DNA of 7,373 nt from an uncultured Verrucomicrobia subdivision 3 bacterium (lineage in GTDB: Bacteria; Verrucomicrobiota; Verrucomicrobiia; Limisphaerales; UBA11358), in assembly GCA_903861445.1 (NCBI GenBank), contig CAIOUK010000151.1, positions 1 to 7,373 on the forward strand, given 5' to 3'. Positions 1 to 6,760 of the stretch are shown here, piece after piece. Position 1 is the first letter of the stretch, and each line of letters starts with the position of its first letter. The notes beneath the pieces were generated by a model. The model had not been told where the DNA came from and did not search any database. It was given only the letters and a program-made list of their open reading frames with translations. The position numbers and the translations under genes were made by a program.

Positions 1-2202
1 CCCGGCGGCGCGGCGGCGTTGCCGGAAGTGCGCAAGCTGGTGTTTGCAGGCAAAATTTTTGAGGCCGAAAAATTGTTTAACCAAAAAATGATGGGCAAGG
101 CGGACCAGATGAAATATCAGCCGCTGGGCAATTTGTTTCTGGAATTTCCCGGCCACACGAACGTCACGGAATATCGCCGTTCGCTCGATTTGAACACCGC
201 TATCGCGGATGTTTCCTATCGGGTTGGTGACGTGATTTTTCATCGCGAAGTTTTTTCCAGCATCGAGGATCAGGTCGTGGTGTTCCGGTTGACGGCGGAC
301 AAGCCCGGCGCGATTTCGTTCCGCGCCAAACTTACTGGCATCGTCAATCCCAAACCCGACGCCGATTCTCCCGGCGATGAAAAATTCGCCACCGAAGTGC
401 TCAAGGACGGCCAGCTCGTGCTGCGCGGCACCACGGGGACTTACTGCGGCATCAAAGGCAAAGTGAAATACGTCGGCCGCGTCAAGGTCATCAACGCCGG
501 CGGCAAGCTCACGACTTCCAAAGACTCGGTGACGGTGGATGGCGCCGACTCGGTGATGCTGATGTATGTCGCGGCCAGCAATGTCAAACATTACGACGAC
601 ATCAGCGGCAACCCGGAAAAGTTGTCCGCCGAATATCTGGATGCTGTGGCGGAAAAAACCTATGACCGATTGTTTGGCCGGCATCTCGATAGCTACCAGA
701 GATTATTTCAACGGGTCAGTTTGACTTTGCCCGCCACCGAGGCCTCGCTGCGTCCGACGGACCAGCGGTTGCGCACTTATGATCAACAGAAAGATCCGCA
801 ACTGATGGCGCTGCTGTTTCAATACGGACGTTATCTCTTGATCGGCAGCAGCCAGCCCGGCGGCGAACCCGCCAACCTGCAAGGCATTTGGAACGAAGAC
901 ATGAATCCGTCGTGGGACAGCAAATACACGGCGAACATCAATTTGCAGATGAACTATTGGCCGGCGGAAACGGCGGCGTTGTCCGAATGCGTGGAACCGC
1001 TGGTGCAGATGGTGCGCGACCTTTCCGAGACCGGCGCGAAAGTGGCCAAGGTGCATTACGGCGCGCGCGGTTGGGTCTTCCACCAGAACACCGATCTGTG
1101 GCGCGCGGCGGCGCCGATGGATGGCGCGACGTGGGGCACGTTCTCCGTCGGCGGCGCGTGGCTGTGCACGCACCTGTGGGAACATTACCAGTTCACCGGC
1201 GACAGAAAATTTCTGGCCGGAGTTTATCCGTTGCTGAAAGGTTCCGCGCAATTTTTCCTCGATACGCTTGTGGAATATCCCAAGAACACCAATTGGCTGG
1301 TCACCTGTCCGTCCACCTCGCCGGAAAATTTCCCGGCCAGCCCCGGCAACCACCGGTATCACGATGACTACACCAAGATGAATATGCCCGGCACCACCAT
1401 CACCGCCGGTTCGACGATTGACATGGGCATCCTGCGTGATTTGTTTTCTGCGTGTGTGAGTGCCGGAAAAGTTTTGGGAACCGACGAAAAATTCTGCGAG
1501 CAGGTGGCCGCCTCGCGCGCGCGCCTCGCGCCGCTCCAAATCGGTCAGCAGGGCAATTTGCAGGAGTGGATTGAAGATTACACTGGCATCATCGAGCCGC
1601 ACCACCGGCACATCTCACACTTGTATAACTTGTATCCCAGCGCGCAAATTTCGCCGTCCGCCACGCCGGCGCTGGCCGCTGCCGCCAAGGTTTCCCTGAA
1701 TGAGCGTGGCGATGCCGGCACCGGTTTCGGCATGGCATGGAAAGCTGCCTGCTGGGCGCGGTTGCTGGACGGCGACCACGCCAATGTCTGCCTCGGCAAT
1801 CTCGTCGCGCGCCAGACCTGCCCGAATCTTTTTTCGATTTGCTTCTCCTCGCCGCAAGTGGACGGCTCGTTTGGTGCCACCGCGGCGATTGCCGAAATGC
1901 TGTTGCAAAGCCAGACCGGCGAACTCCAGCTCCTGCCCGCGCTGCCCAAAGCCTGGGCCGACGGCGAAGTTTCCGGCCTGAAAGCGCGCGGTGGATTCAC
2001 TGTTGACGAAGTGTGGGCGAATGGGCGCTTGGTTTCCGCGACGATTTATTCCGCGCTCGGCGGAACGTGTTCGGTGCGCGCGCCGCTGCCGCTGGCCGTC
2101 AGCCAAAACGGCAGTTCTGTGACGGCAGAAAAACCCGAAGCAACGGTCGTGCGTTTCCCCACCGTTGTGGGTGGCACTTATATTTTGACGCCGGTGAAAT
2201 AG
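1..2202 (+). CDS. GH95 family alpha-L-fucosidase-type glycoside hydrolase, 5' partial
   Basis: The reading frame is open from base 1 and ends at TAG 2200-2202, giving 733 codons. The TTG at base 19 is not a credible start, because the frame continues upstream and the LPEVRKL...AEKLFNQKMMG stretch is internal in GH95 proteins; probably some 50-100 residues and any signal peptide lie outside. Architecture: N-terminal beta-rich domain (about codons 1-230), linker, helical (alpha/alpha)6 barrel (about 260-640), C-terminal beta domain. Family landmarks are NLQGIWNE and NINLQMNYWPAE (Asn312 and Asn314), CPSTSPEN with Glu442, HHRHISH at 534-540, and VDGSFG with Asp621. By family knowledge (Bifidobacterium AfcA) these match the general acid Glu, the catalytic Asn pair and the Asp that activates Asn. 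GH95 enzymes invert configuration and release L-fucose, typically alpha-1,2-linked; some members act on alpha-L-galactose, which cannot be excluded. Family assignment is firm; exact substrate is inference. Confidence 0.93.
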   Translation, partial: PGGAAALPEVRKLVFAGKIFEAEKLFNQKMMGKADQMKYQPLGNLFLEFPGHTNVTEYRRSLDLNTAIADVSYRVGDVIFHREVFSSIEDQVVVFRLTADKPGAISFRAKLTGIVNPKPDADSPGDEKFATEVLKDGQLVLRGTTGTYCGIKGKVKYVGRVKVINAGGKLTTSKDSVTVDGADSVMLMYVAASNVKHYDDISGNPEKLSAEYLDAVAEKTYDRLFGRHLDSYQRLFQRVSLTLPATEASLRPTDQRLRTYDQQKDPQLMALLFQYGRYLLIGSSQPGGEPANLQGIWNEDMNPSWDSKYTANINLQMNYWPAETAALSECVEPLVQMVRDLSETGAKVAKVHYGARGWVFHQNTDLWRAAAPMDGATWGTFSVGGAWLCTHLWEHYQFTGDRKFLAGVYPLLKGSAQFFLDTLVEYPKNTNWLVTCPSTSPENFPASPGNHRYHDDYTKMNMPGTTITAGSTIDMGILRDLFSACVSAGKVLGTDEKFCEQVAASRARLAPLQIGQQGNLQEWIEDYTGIIEPHHRHISHLYNLYPSAQISPSATPALAAAAKVSLNERGDAGTGFGMAWKAACWARLLDGDHANVCLGNLVARQTCPNLFSICFSSPQVDGSFGATAAIAEMLLQSQTGELQLLPALPKAWADGEVSGLKARGGFTVDEVWANGRLVSATIYSALGGTCSVRAPLPLAVSQNGSSVTAEKPEATVVRFPTVVGGTYILTPVK

Positions 2203-2241
2203 AGCGACCTTGTTTGATTCAACCAAAACTCTTTTGAAAAA

Positions 2242-3267
2242 ATGAAAGCACTGGTGAAGCAGGAGGCCAAGCCCGGCTTATGGCTGGCGGATGTTCCGGA
2301 GCCAAAAGTCGGCATCAATGATGTGCTCATCCGCGTGGATCGCACGGGCATCTGCGGCACGGATCTGCACATCTACAAATGGGATGCGTGGGCGCAGAAA
2401 ACCATTCCGGTGCCGATGGTGGTCGGACATGAGTTCGTCGGCGAGGTGGTCGCGGTCGGTGCGAACGTCAACGATTTTCATCCCGGCGACGTGGTCAGCG
2501 CCGAGGGCCATGTGGTATGTGGACGTTGCCGCAATTGTCTCGCGGGTCGCCGCCATCTTTGCAAGGACACCTCGGGCATCGGCGTGAATCGCGCCGGCGC
2601 GTTCGCCGAATTTATTTCCGTGCCGATGACGAACGTGTGGCATCACCGGCCAGACATTGACCGGGATGTCGCGGCGATTTTTGATCCCTTCGGCAATGCC
2701 GTTCACACCGCGCTGTCGTTTGATTTGCTTGGCGAAGATGTGTTGATCACCGGCGCGGGGCCGATTGGCATCATGGCCGTGGGCATCGCCAAGCACGCTG
2801 GCGCGCGGCATGTCGTCATCACCGATGTGAATGACTATCGCCTCGACCTCGCCAAAAAAATGGGCGCGACGCACGCGGTCAATGTGACGCGGGAAAAATT
2901 GTCCGCCGTGCAAAAGCAGCTCGACATGCGGGAAGGTTTTGATGTCGGTCTCGAAATGTCCGGCAACGCCGCCGCGTTTCGCGACATGATTGACAACCTG
3001 GCGCACGGCGGAAAAATTGCGATGCTGGGCATTCCGTCCGAGCCGATGGCGATTGACTGGAACAAGGTGGTTTTCAATATGATTACCATCAAGGGCATTT
3101 ACGGCCGCGAAATGTATGAGACGTGGTATAAGATGAGCGTGATGCTGGAGAGCGGACTGGATATCCGTCCCGTCATCACGCACCGGTATCATTACACCGA
3201 GTTTGAAAAAGGTTTTCAGGCGATGCTCAAGGGCGAATGCGGCAAGGTCATCCTGAACTGGCGATGA
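2242..3267 (+). CDS. tdh: L-threonine 3-dehydrogenase (zinc-dependent, MDR superfamily)
   Basis: A 341-residue protein, the same length as E. coli Tdh and closely similar along its whole length. It oxidises L-threonine with NAD+ to 2-amino-3-ketobutyrate in the cytoplasm, the first step of the threonine-to-glycine route. Catalytic zinc ligands are visible as Cys38 (TGICGTD) and His63-Glu64 (VVGHEF). The structural zinc Cys set is complete at 93, 96, 99 and 107. The Rossmann turn GAGPIG is at 171-176, and Asp195 (VVITDVN) fits NAD+ preference. FDPFGNAVHTALSFDL and IKGIYGREMYETWYKM are hallmarks that separate Tdh from other medium-chain dehydrogenases. The ATG at 2242 matches the E. coli N-terminus (MKAL). 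It has no Shine-Dalgarno motif, only an A/T-rich leader. It starts 39 bases after the GH95 stop, with no convincing terminator between, so co-transcription with the fucosidase is possible. The paired kbl downstream confirms the function. Confidence 0.97.
   Translation: MKALVKQEAKPGLWLADVPEPKVGINDVLIRVDRTGICGTDLHIYKWDAWAQKTIPVPMVVGHEFVGEVVAVGANVNDFHPGDVVSAEGHVVCGRCRNCLAGRRHLCKDTSGIGVNRAGAFAEFISVPMTNVWHHRPDIDRDVAAIFDPFGNAVHTALSFDLLGEDVLITGAGPIGIMAVGIAKHAGARHVVITDVNDYRLDLAKKMGATHAVNVTREKLSAVQKQLDMREGFDVGLEMSGNAAAFRDMIDNLAHGGKIAMLGIPSEPMAIDWNKVVFNMITIKGIYGREMYETWYKMSVMLESGLDIRPVITHRYHYTEFEKGFQAMLKGECGKVILNWR
3264..3267 (+). promoter_or_regulatory. ATGA stop-start overlap coupling tdh to the UPF0126 gene
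   Basis: The bases ATGA hold both the start codon of the membrane-protein gene (ATG 3264-3266) and the tdh stop (TGA 3265-3267). No Shine-Dalgarno motif sits at a useful distance; the nearest purine run, AAGG at 3244-3247, is 16 bases away. Translation therefore most likely depends on ribosomes finishing tdh. This four-base overlap is a common bacterial coupling arrangement and places the two genes on one transcript. Confidence 0.75.
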
Positions 3268-3905
3268 ATTTGCCGTCCTTCCAAGTGATGCTGGAACATT
3301 TTGGTATCGCCGTCGCGGCGGTGACCGGCGTGCTGGCGGCGCGCGGTAAAAAAATTGATCTCTTCGGCGTGCTGGTGCTGGCGCTGGTCACGGCGTTTGG
3401 CGGCGGCACGGTGCGCGACCTGCTGGTGGGCGACCTGCCGGTGTTCTGGCTGAAAAATCATGCTTATTTGCTGAATGCTGTGCTCACGGCGCTGGTGTCG
3501 TTTTTTGTGGCGCGGCGCTGGCAATTTCCCGAGCAGGTCTTGCAGGTGGCGGATGCCATTGCGCTGGCACTGTTCACGATGGTCGGGGTGCGCAAAGGAT
3601 TGCACATGAATTTTCATCCGGGGTCGGCGGTGTTGCTGGGCGTGGTGACCGGCGTGGCCGGCGGGATTTTGCGGGACGTGTTGATTGGCGAAGTGCCAAT
3701 GGTTTTTCGCTCCGTCATCCGGCTCTACGCCACGGCCGCGCTCGCCGGCTCGTCGCTGTTTGTCGGGTTGTGCTACTTGGGCGTGACGGAGGACCTTGCT
3801 GCTCAGGCCGGCCTATTGATGGTTTTGCTTCTGCGGCTGGCGGGAATTCGCTGGCGTTTGACCTTGCCGGAATTTGAGGAGCAACCATCGCCACGCAAAG
3901 ATTGA
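3264..3905 (+). CDS. UPF0126 / TRIC-type inner-membrane protein, putative glycine transporter
   Basis: A 213-residue, strongly hydrophobic protein with about seven predicted membrane segments (roughly residues 12-26, 32-45, 66-84, 95-108, 120-134, 150-173, 182-195). Length and motifs fit the YadS/YicG family (UPF0126, Pfam glycine transporter family, related to trimeric intracellular cation channels). An internal duplication is visible: FGGGTVRDLLVGDLP at 45-59 and AGGILRDVLIGEVP at 132-145, each with a Gly-rich turn, Arg-Asp, Gly-acidic and Pro, as expected for two three-helix repeats plus a last helix. I chose the start at 3264 because it overlaps the tdh stop as ATGA and gives the usual family N-terminus; an in-frame ATG at 3237 would add nine polar residues from within tdh. 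Family members have been tied to glycine use by mutant phenotypes (recalled knowledge). The position between tdh and kbl, whose joint product is glycine, supports a glycine role here. Direction of transport, or an ion-channel role instead, cannot be told from sequence. Confidence 0.88.
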   Translation: MNLPSFQVMLEHFGIAVAAVTGVLAARGKKIDLFGVLVLALVTAFGGGTVRDLLVGDLPVFWLKNHAYLLNAVLTALVSFFVARRWQFPEQVLQVADAIALALFTMVGVRKGLHMNFHPGSAVLLGVVTGVAGGILRDVLIGEVPMVFRSVIRLYATAALAGSSLFVGLCYLGVTEDLAAQAGLLMVLLLRLAGIRWRLTLPEFEEQPSPRKD

Positions 3906-3918
3906 GCCGAATTTAGCC

Positions 3919-5106
3919 ATGAACCAAAATTTCAATTTACATCTCTCCGGCCAGCTCGCCGACATCCGTGCGGCGGGCACTTACAAAAATGAGCGCGTCA
4001 TTCTCACGCCGCAGGGCACGACCATCCGCGTCGCCGATGGCCAGCCCGTGTTGAACCTGTGCGCGAACAATTATCTTGGCCTCGCGCAGCATCCCGAAGT
4101 GAAGGCCGCCGCGCACGCCGCGCTCGACCAATGGGGCTACGGCTGCGCGAGCGTGCGTTTCATCTGCGGCACGCAGGGCGTGCACAAACAGTTGGAAACC
4201 AAGTTGAGCGAATTTCTCGGCACCGAGGACACGATTCTTTACGGCTCGTGCTTTGATGCGAACGGCGGTTTGTTTGAAACATTGCTGGGCGAAGCGGATG
4301 CGATTATTTCCGACGAGCTAAATCACGCGAGCATCATTGATGGCATCCGTTTGTGCAAAGCGCAGCGCCATCGCTACAAGAACAACGACATGGCCGATCT
4401 CGAAGCGAAGCTCAAGGAAGCCGACGCCAACAAAGCGCGCTTCAAGCTCATCGCCACGGACGGCGTATTTTCGATGGATGGCTACATCGCGAATCTGAAA
4501 GCCGTTTGTGATCTGGCCGACAAATACGGCGCGCTCGTGATGGTGGATGATTCGCACGCCGTCGGGTTCATGGGCAAGACCGGTCGCGGCACGCATGAAT
4601 ACAACGACGTGATGGGCCGGGTGGACATCATCACCGGCACGCTTGGCAAGGCGCTCGGCGGGGCGAGCGGCGGTTACACCAGCGGGCGCAAAGAAATCAT
4701 TGAGTATTTGCGCCAGCGTTCGCGGCCGTATCTTTTTTCCAACACCCTCGCGCCGACGATTGCCGGCGCGTCGCTGAAAGTGCTGGAACTGTTGAGCGCT
4801 TCGACGGAACTCCGCGACCAGTTGGAGGCGAACACAAAATTTTTCCGCGAAGGCATGGGCAAACTTGGCTTCAATATTCTGCCCGGCACGCATCCGATTT
4901 GTCCGGTGATGCTGGGCGACGCCGCGCTCGCCGGAAAATTTGCCGAAGCCATGCTGGCCAAGGGAGTTTATGTTGTCGGTTTCAGTTATCCGGTGGTGCC
5001 GCAGGGCAAGGCGCGCATCCGCACGCAAATTTCGGCGGCGCATTCACGCGCGGATTTGGAACTGGCCATCAACGCCTTTGCCGAAGTCAAAGCTAGGCTA
5101 CTTTGA
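3919..5106 (+). CDS. kbl: glycine C-acetyltransferase (2-amino-3-ketobutyrate CoA ligase)
   Basis: A 395-residue, PLP-dependent alpha-oxoamine synthase, very close to E. coli Kbl (398 residues, from memory). It cleaves 2-amino-3-ketobutyrate, the product of Tdh, with CoA to give glycine and acetyl-CoA; rapid use of this unstable intermediate prevents its decay to aminoacetone. The PLP lysine is Lys244 in GTLGKALGG; Asp210 and His213 in VDDSHAVGF contact the cofactor; LNHASIIDG and ATDGVFSMDG are further family signatures. FSNTLAPTIAG and SYPVVPQGKARIRTQ complete the C-terminal part. The start at ATG 3919 aligns with the E. coli N-terminus and lies 13 bases after the previous stop. A TTG at 3874 in the same frame would overlap the membrane gene and add a charged, unconserved extension. 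No Shine-Dalgarno motif precedes the ATG. Order tdh - membrane gene - kbl differs from the E. coli kbl-tdh order. Confidence 0.97.
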   Translation: MNQNFNLHLSGQLADIRAAGTYKNERVILTPQGTTIRVADGQPVLNLCANNYLGLAQHPEVKAAAHAALDQWGYGCASVRFICGTQGVHKQLETKLSEFLGTEDTILYGSCFDANGGLFETLLGEADAIISDELNHASIIDGIRLCKAQRHRYKNNDMADLEAKLKEADANKARFKLIATDGVFSMDGYIANLKAVCDLADKYGALVMVDDSHAVGFMGKTGRGTHEYNDVMGRVDIITGTLGKALGGASGGYTSGRKEIIEYLRQRSRPYLFSNTLAPTIAGASLKVLELLSASTELRDQLEANTKFFREGMGKLGFNILPGTHPICPVMLGDAALAGKFAEAMLAKGVYVVGFSYPVVPQGKARIRTQISAAHSRADLELAINAFAEVKARLL

Positions 5107-5159
5107 AGCGGTTCATCGGCTATTGCGAATAATGTTTTCGTGCATCGCACAAGCGGTTC
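5106..5159 (+). repeat. Short direct repeat AAGCGGTTC, two copies 45 bases apart
   Basis: The nine-base word AAGCGGTTC occurs at 5106-5114 (overlapping the last base of the kbl stop) and again at 5151-5159. The bases after each copy are loosely similar (GCGAATAA after the first, GCGGAATTAA after the second), as if a unit of about 30 bases had been duplicated and diverged, or two copies of a binding site exist. Chance is also possible at this length. Confidence 0.35.
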
Positions 5160-5234
5160 TGCCATAGTCATGCGCGGAATTAAGGGGATAAAATTTTAAC
5201 CAAACTTGAAATCAACAAATTATAATTCGCAATA
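5121..5234. repeat. 10-base inverted repeat spanning the kbl-aldehyde dehydrogenase gap
   Basis: TATTGCGAAT at 5121-5130 is perfectly complementary to ATTCGCAATA at 5225-5234, with 94 bases between. The right arm covers the bases just before the aldehyde dehydrogenase start and the A of its ATG. If both arms are in one transcript, pairing would hide the start codon; alternatively these are two operator half-sites. The match is exact, but no protein or RNA element is recognised. Confidence 0.4.
5196..5234 (+). promoter_or_regulatory. Candidate promoter immediately before the aldehyde dehydrogenase gene
   Basis: A perfect TATAAT hexamer lies at 5221-5226, seven bases before the ATG at 5234. 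A weak -35 candidate, TTAACC (four of six consensus bases), is at 5196-5201 with a long 19-base spacer; TTGAAA at 5206-5211 is a better hexamer but only nine bases away. A transcript from this -10 box would begin at or next to the start codon, so the mRNA would be leaderless or nearly so. The surrounding 5189-5233 is A/T-rich in an otherwise GC-rich region, which fits a promoter. The rest of the 127-base gap after kbl holds no gene and no clear terminator. Confidence 0.4.
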
Positions 5235-6736
5235 TGAGCCTCAAACTTGAATCCAAAGCCATCCGCGCGGCGGTGGCCAAACTCAAATTCCGCACTTCGG
5301 CCTTCATTGACGGCAAGTTCGTCAAAGCCCAGAGCGGCGAAACTTTTACCACCGAAAATCCCGCTACCGGCAAGCCGCTTGCGGAAATCGCCGCGTGCGA
5401 TGTCGCCGACGTGGATCGCGCCGTCAAGGCCGCGCGCAAGGCGTTCGACAGCGGCGTGTGGTCGCGCATGAAACCGTCCGACCGCAAGGCGGTGCTGCTC
5501 AAGTTCGCCGACCGGCTCGAAGCCAACGCCGGCGAACTCGCGCTGCTGGACACGCTCGAAGCCGGCAAGCCCATCGGCGATTGCGCCACGATGGATATTC
5601 CCGACACCATCACCTGCATCCGCTGGCACGCTGAGGCGATTGATAAAATTTACAACCACGTCTCGCCGACCGGCCCGGATAATCTTGCGTTAATTTTGCG
5701 CGAACCCGTCGGCGTCGTCGGCTGCGTTGTGCCGTGGAATTTCCCGGCGCAGATGGTCGCGTGGAAAATTGGTCCGGCACTCGCCGCTGGTAATAGCATC
5801 GTTCTCAAACCGGCGGAACTGACTTCGCTCAGCGCCATTCGCATGGCGGAACTCGCCGTCGAAGCGGGTTTGCCGGCGGGCGTGTTCAACGTCGTGCCCG
5901 GTCTCGGCGAAACCGCTGGCCAGGCCATCGGCCGGCACATGGACGTGGACATGGTCGCCTTCACCGGCTCAACCGAAGTGGGCCGTTACTTCCTGAAATA
6001 CGCCGCCGAATCAAATCTCAAGCGCGTCGTGCTGGAATGCGGCGGCAAGAGTCCGCAGGTTGTTTTTGCCGACGCTCCCGACCTCGACATCGTTGCAGCC
6101 AACGCCGTCAGTGCCGGCTTCTGGAACATGGGCGAGAACTGTTCCTGCGGTTCGCGGCTCATCGTCCACAAGAGCATCAAGGACAAACTCGTCGCGAAAA
6201 TCGCCAAGGTCGCGAAGACGTGGAAGACCGGCGATCCGCTCGACCCGAGCAACCGCCTCGGCTCAATGATTGAAAAGCCGCACATGGAAAAAGTCCTCGG
6301 CTACATCGCCGCCGGCAAGGCGGAAGGCGCGCGCCTGGTCATGGGCGGTAAACAAATTCTCAAAAAGTCCGGCGGCTATTTCGTTGAGCCCACGATTTTC
6401 GACAACGTGACCAACAAGATGAAAATTGCTCGCGAAGAAATTTTCGGCCCGGTGCTCTCGGTGATTTCGTTCTCCACCGAGGCGGAAGCCGTGGCCATCG
6501 CCAACGACACGAACTATGGCCTCGCGGCGTCGCTCTACACGCAGGACCTCAACCGCGCGCATCGCGTCGCGCGCGGCATCCGCGCCGGCACGGTCTCCGT
6601 AAACTGTTTCTCCGAAGGCGACATCACCACGCCGTTCGGCGGCTACAAGCAATCGGGTTTCGGCGGCCGCGATAAGTCCATCTGGGCGCACGAGCAATAC
6701 TCGGAACTCAAGACCATCTGGATGCAGCTCGCATGA
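5234..6736 (+). CDS. NAD(P)-dependent aldehyde dehydrogenase, PuuC-like
   Basis: A 500-residue cytoplasmic aldehyde dehydrogenase of the classical ALDH superfamily, oxidising an aldehyde to its acid with NAD(P)+. Catalytic features: Asn169 in VPWNFP, FTGSTEVGR at 243-251 in the cofactor domain, general base Glu268 in LECGGKS, nucleophile Cys303 in GENCSCGSR, and Glu402 in REEIFGPV. The C-terminal PFGGYKQSGFGGRDKS and ELKTIW resemble E. coli PuuC (gamma-glutamyl-gamma-aminobutyraldehyde dehydrogenase), but this clade covers many substrates. The start at 5234 puts the usual FIDGKFV strand near residue 30, so length is normal. No Shine-Dalgarno motif is present. A DapA-family gene follows 24 bases after the stop, so the two are probably one operon; in such pairs the aldehyde dehydrogenase often oxidises alpha-ketoglutarate semialdehyde or lactaldehyde. 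An oddity is a second cysteine (Cys305) beside the nucleophile. Superfamily is certain; substrate is unknown. Confidence 0.93.
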   Translation: MSLKLESKAIRAAVAKLKFRTSAFIDGKFVKAQSGETFTTENPATGKPLAEIAACDVADVDRAVKAARKAFDSGVWSRMKPSDRKAVLLKFADRLEANAGELALLDTLEAGKPIGDCATMDIPDTITCIRWHAEAIDKIYNHVSPTGPDNLALILREPVGVVGCVVPWNFPAQMVAWKIGPALAAGNSIVLKPAELTSLSAIRMAELAVEAGLPAGVFNVVPGLGETAGQAIGRHMDVDMVAFTGSTEVGRYFLKYAAESNLKRVVLECGGKSPQVVFADAPDLDIVAANAVSAGFWNMGENCSCGSRLIVHKSIKDKLVAKIAKVAKTWKTGDPLDPSNRLGSMIEKPHMEKVLGYIAAGKAEGARLVMGGKQILKKSGGYFVEPTIFDNVTNKMKIAREEIFGPVLSVISFSTEAEAVAIANDTNYGLAASLYTQDLNRAHRVARGIRAGTVSVNCFSEGDITTPFGGYKQSGFGGRDKSIWAHEQYSELKTIWMQLA

Positions 6737-6760
6737 TTTGAAATTACGACAAAAAATTAA

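Noticed and set aside
703..1611. Long minus-strand open frame of 302 codons inside the GH95 gene
   Set aside because: It is antisense to a well-conserved catalytic domain, its translation is Arg/His-rich and resembles no family, and GC-rich codon use on the + strand produces such shadows.
2203..2241. Terminator or promoter between the GH95 gene and tdh
   Set aside because: No stable inverted repeat followed by T residues and no paired -35/-10 hexamers can be seen in the 39 bases.
2278..3192. Minus-strand open frame of 304 codons opposite tdh
   Set aside because: tdh is unambiguous with all zinc ligands; the antisense product is rich in His and Arg with no recognisable domain.
3237..3263. 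Upstream in-frame ATG as the start of the UPF0126 gene
   Set aside because: It would add nine polar residues encoded inside tdh, is not part of the family's usual N-terminus, and the ATGA overlap at 3264 is a standard coupled start.
3874..3918. TTG at 3874 as the kbl start
   Set aside because: The extra 15 residues are unconserved and lie in the previous gene; ATG 3919 matches the known Kbl N-terminus.
5140..5150. GTGC-ATC-GCAC hairpin as the terminator of the threonine operon
   Set aside because: The stem is only four base pairs, the loop three bases, and no T-run follows.
5182..5187. AAGGGG as a ribosome binding site for the aldehyde dehydrogenase gene
   Set aside because: It lies more than 45 bases before the ATG, far outside a working distance, and no start codon at a suitable distance opens a supported frame.
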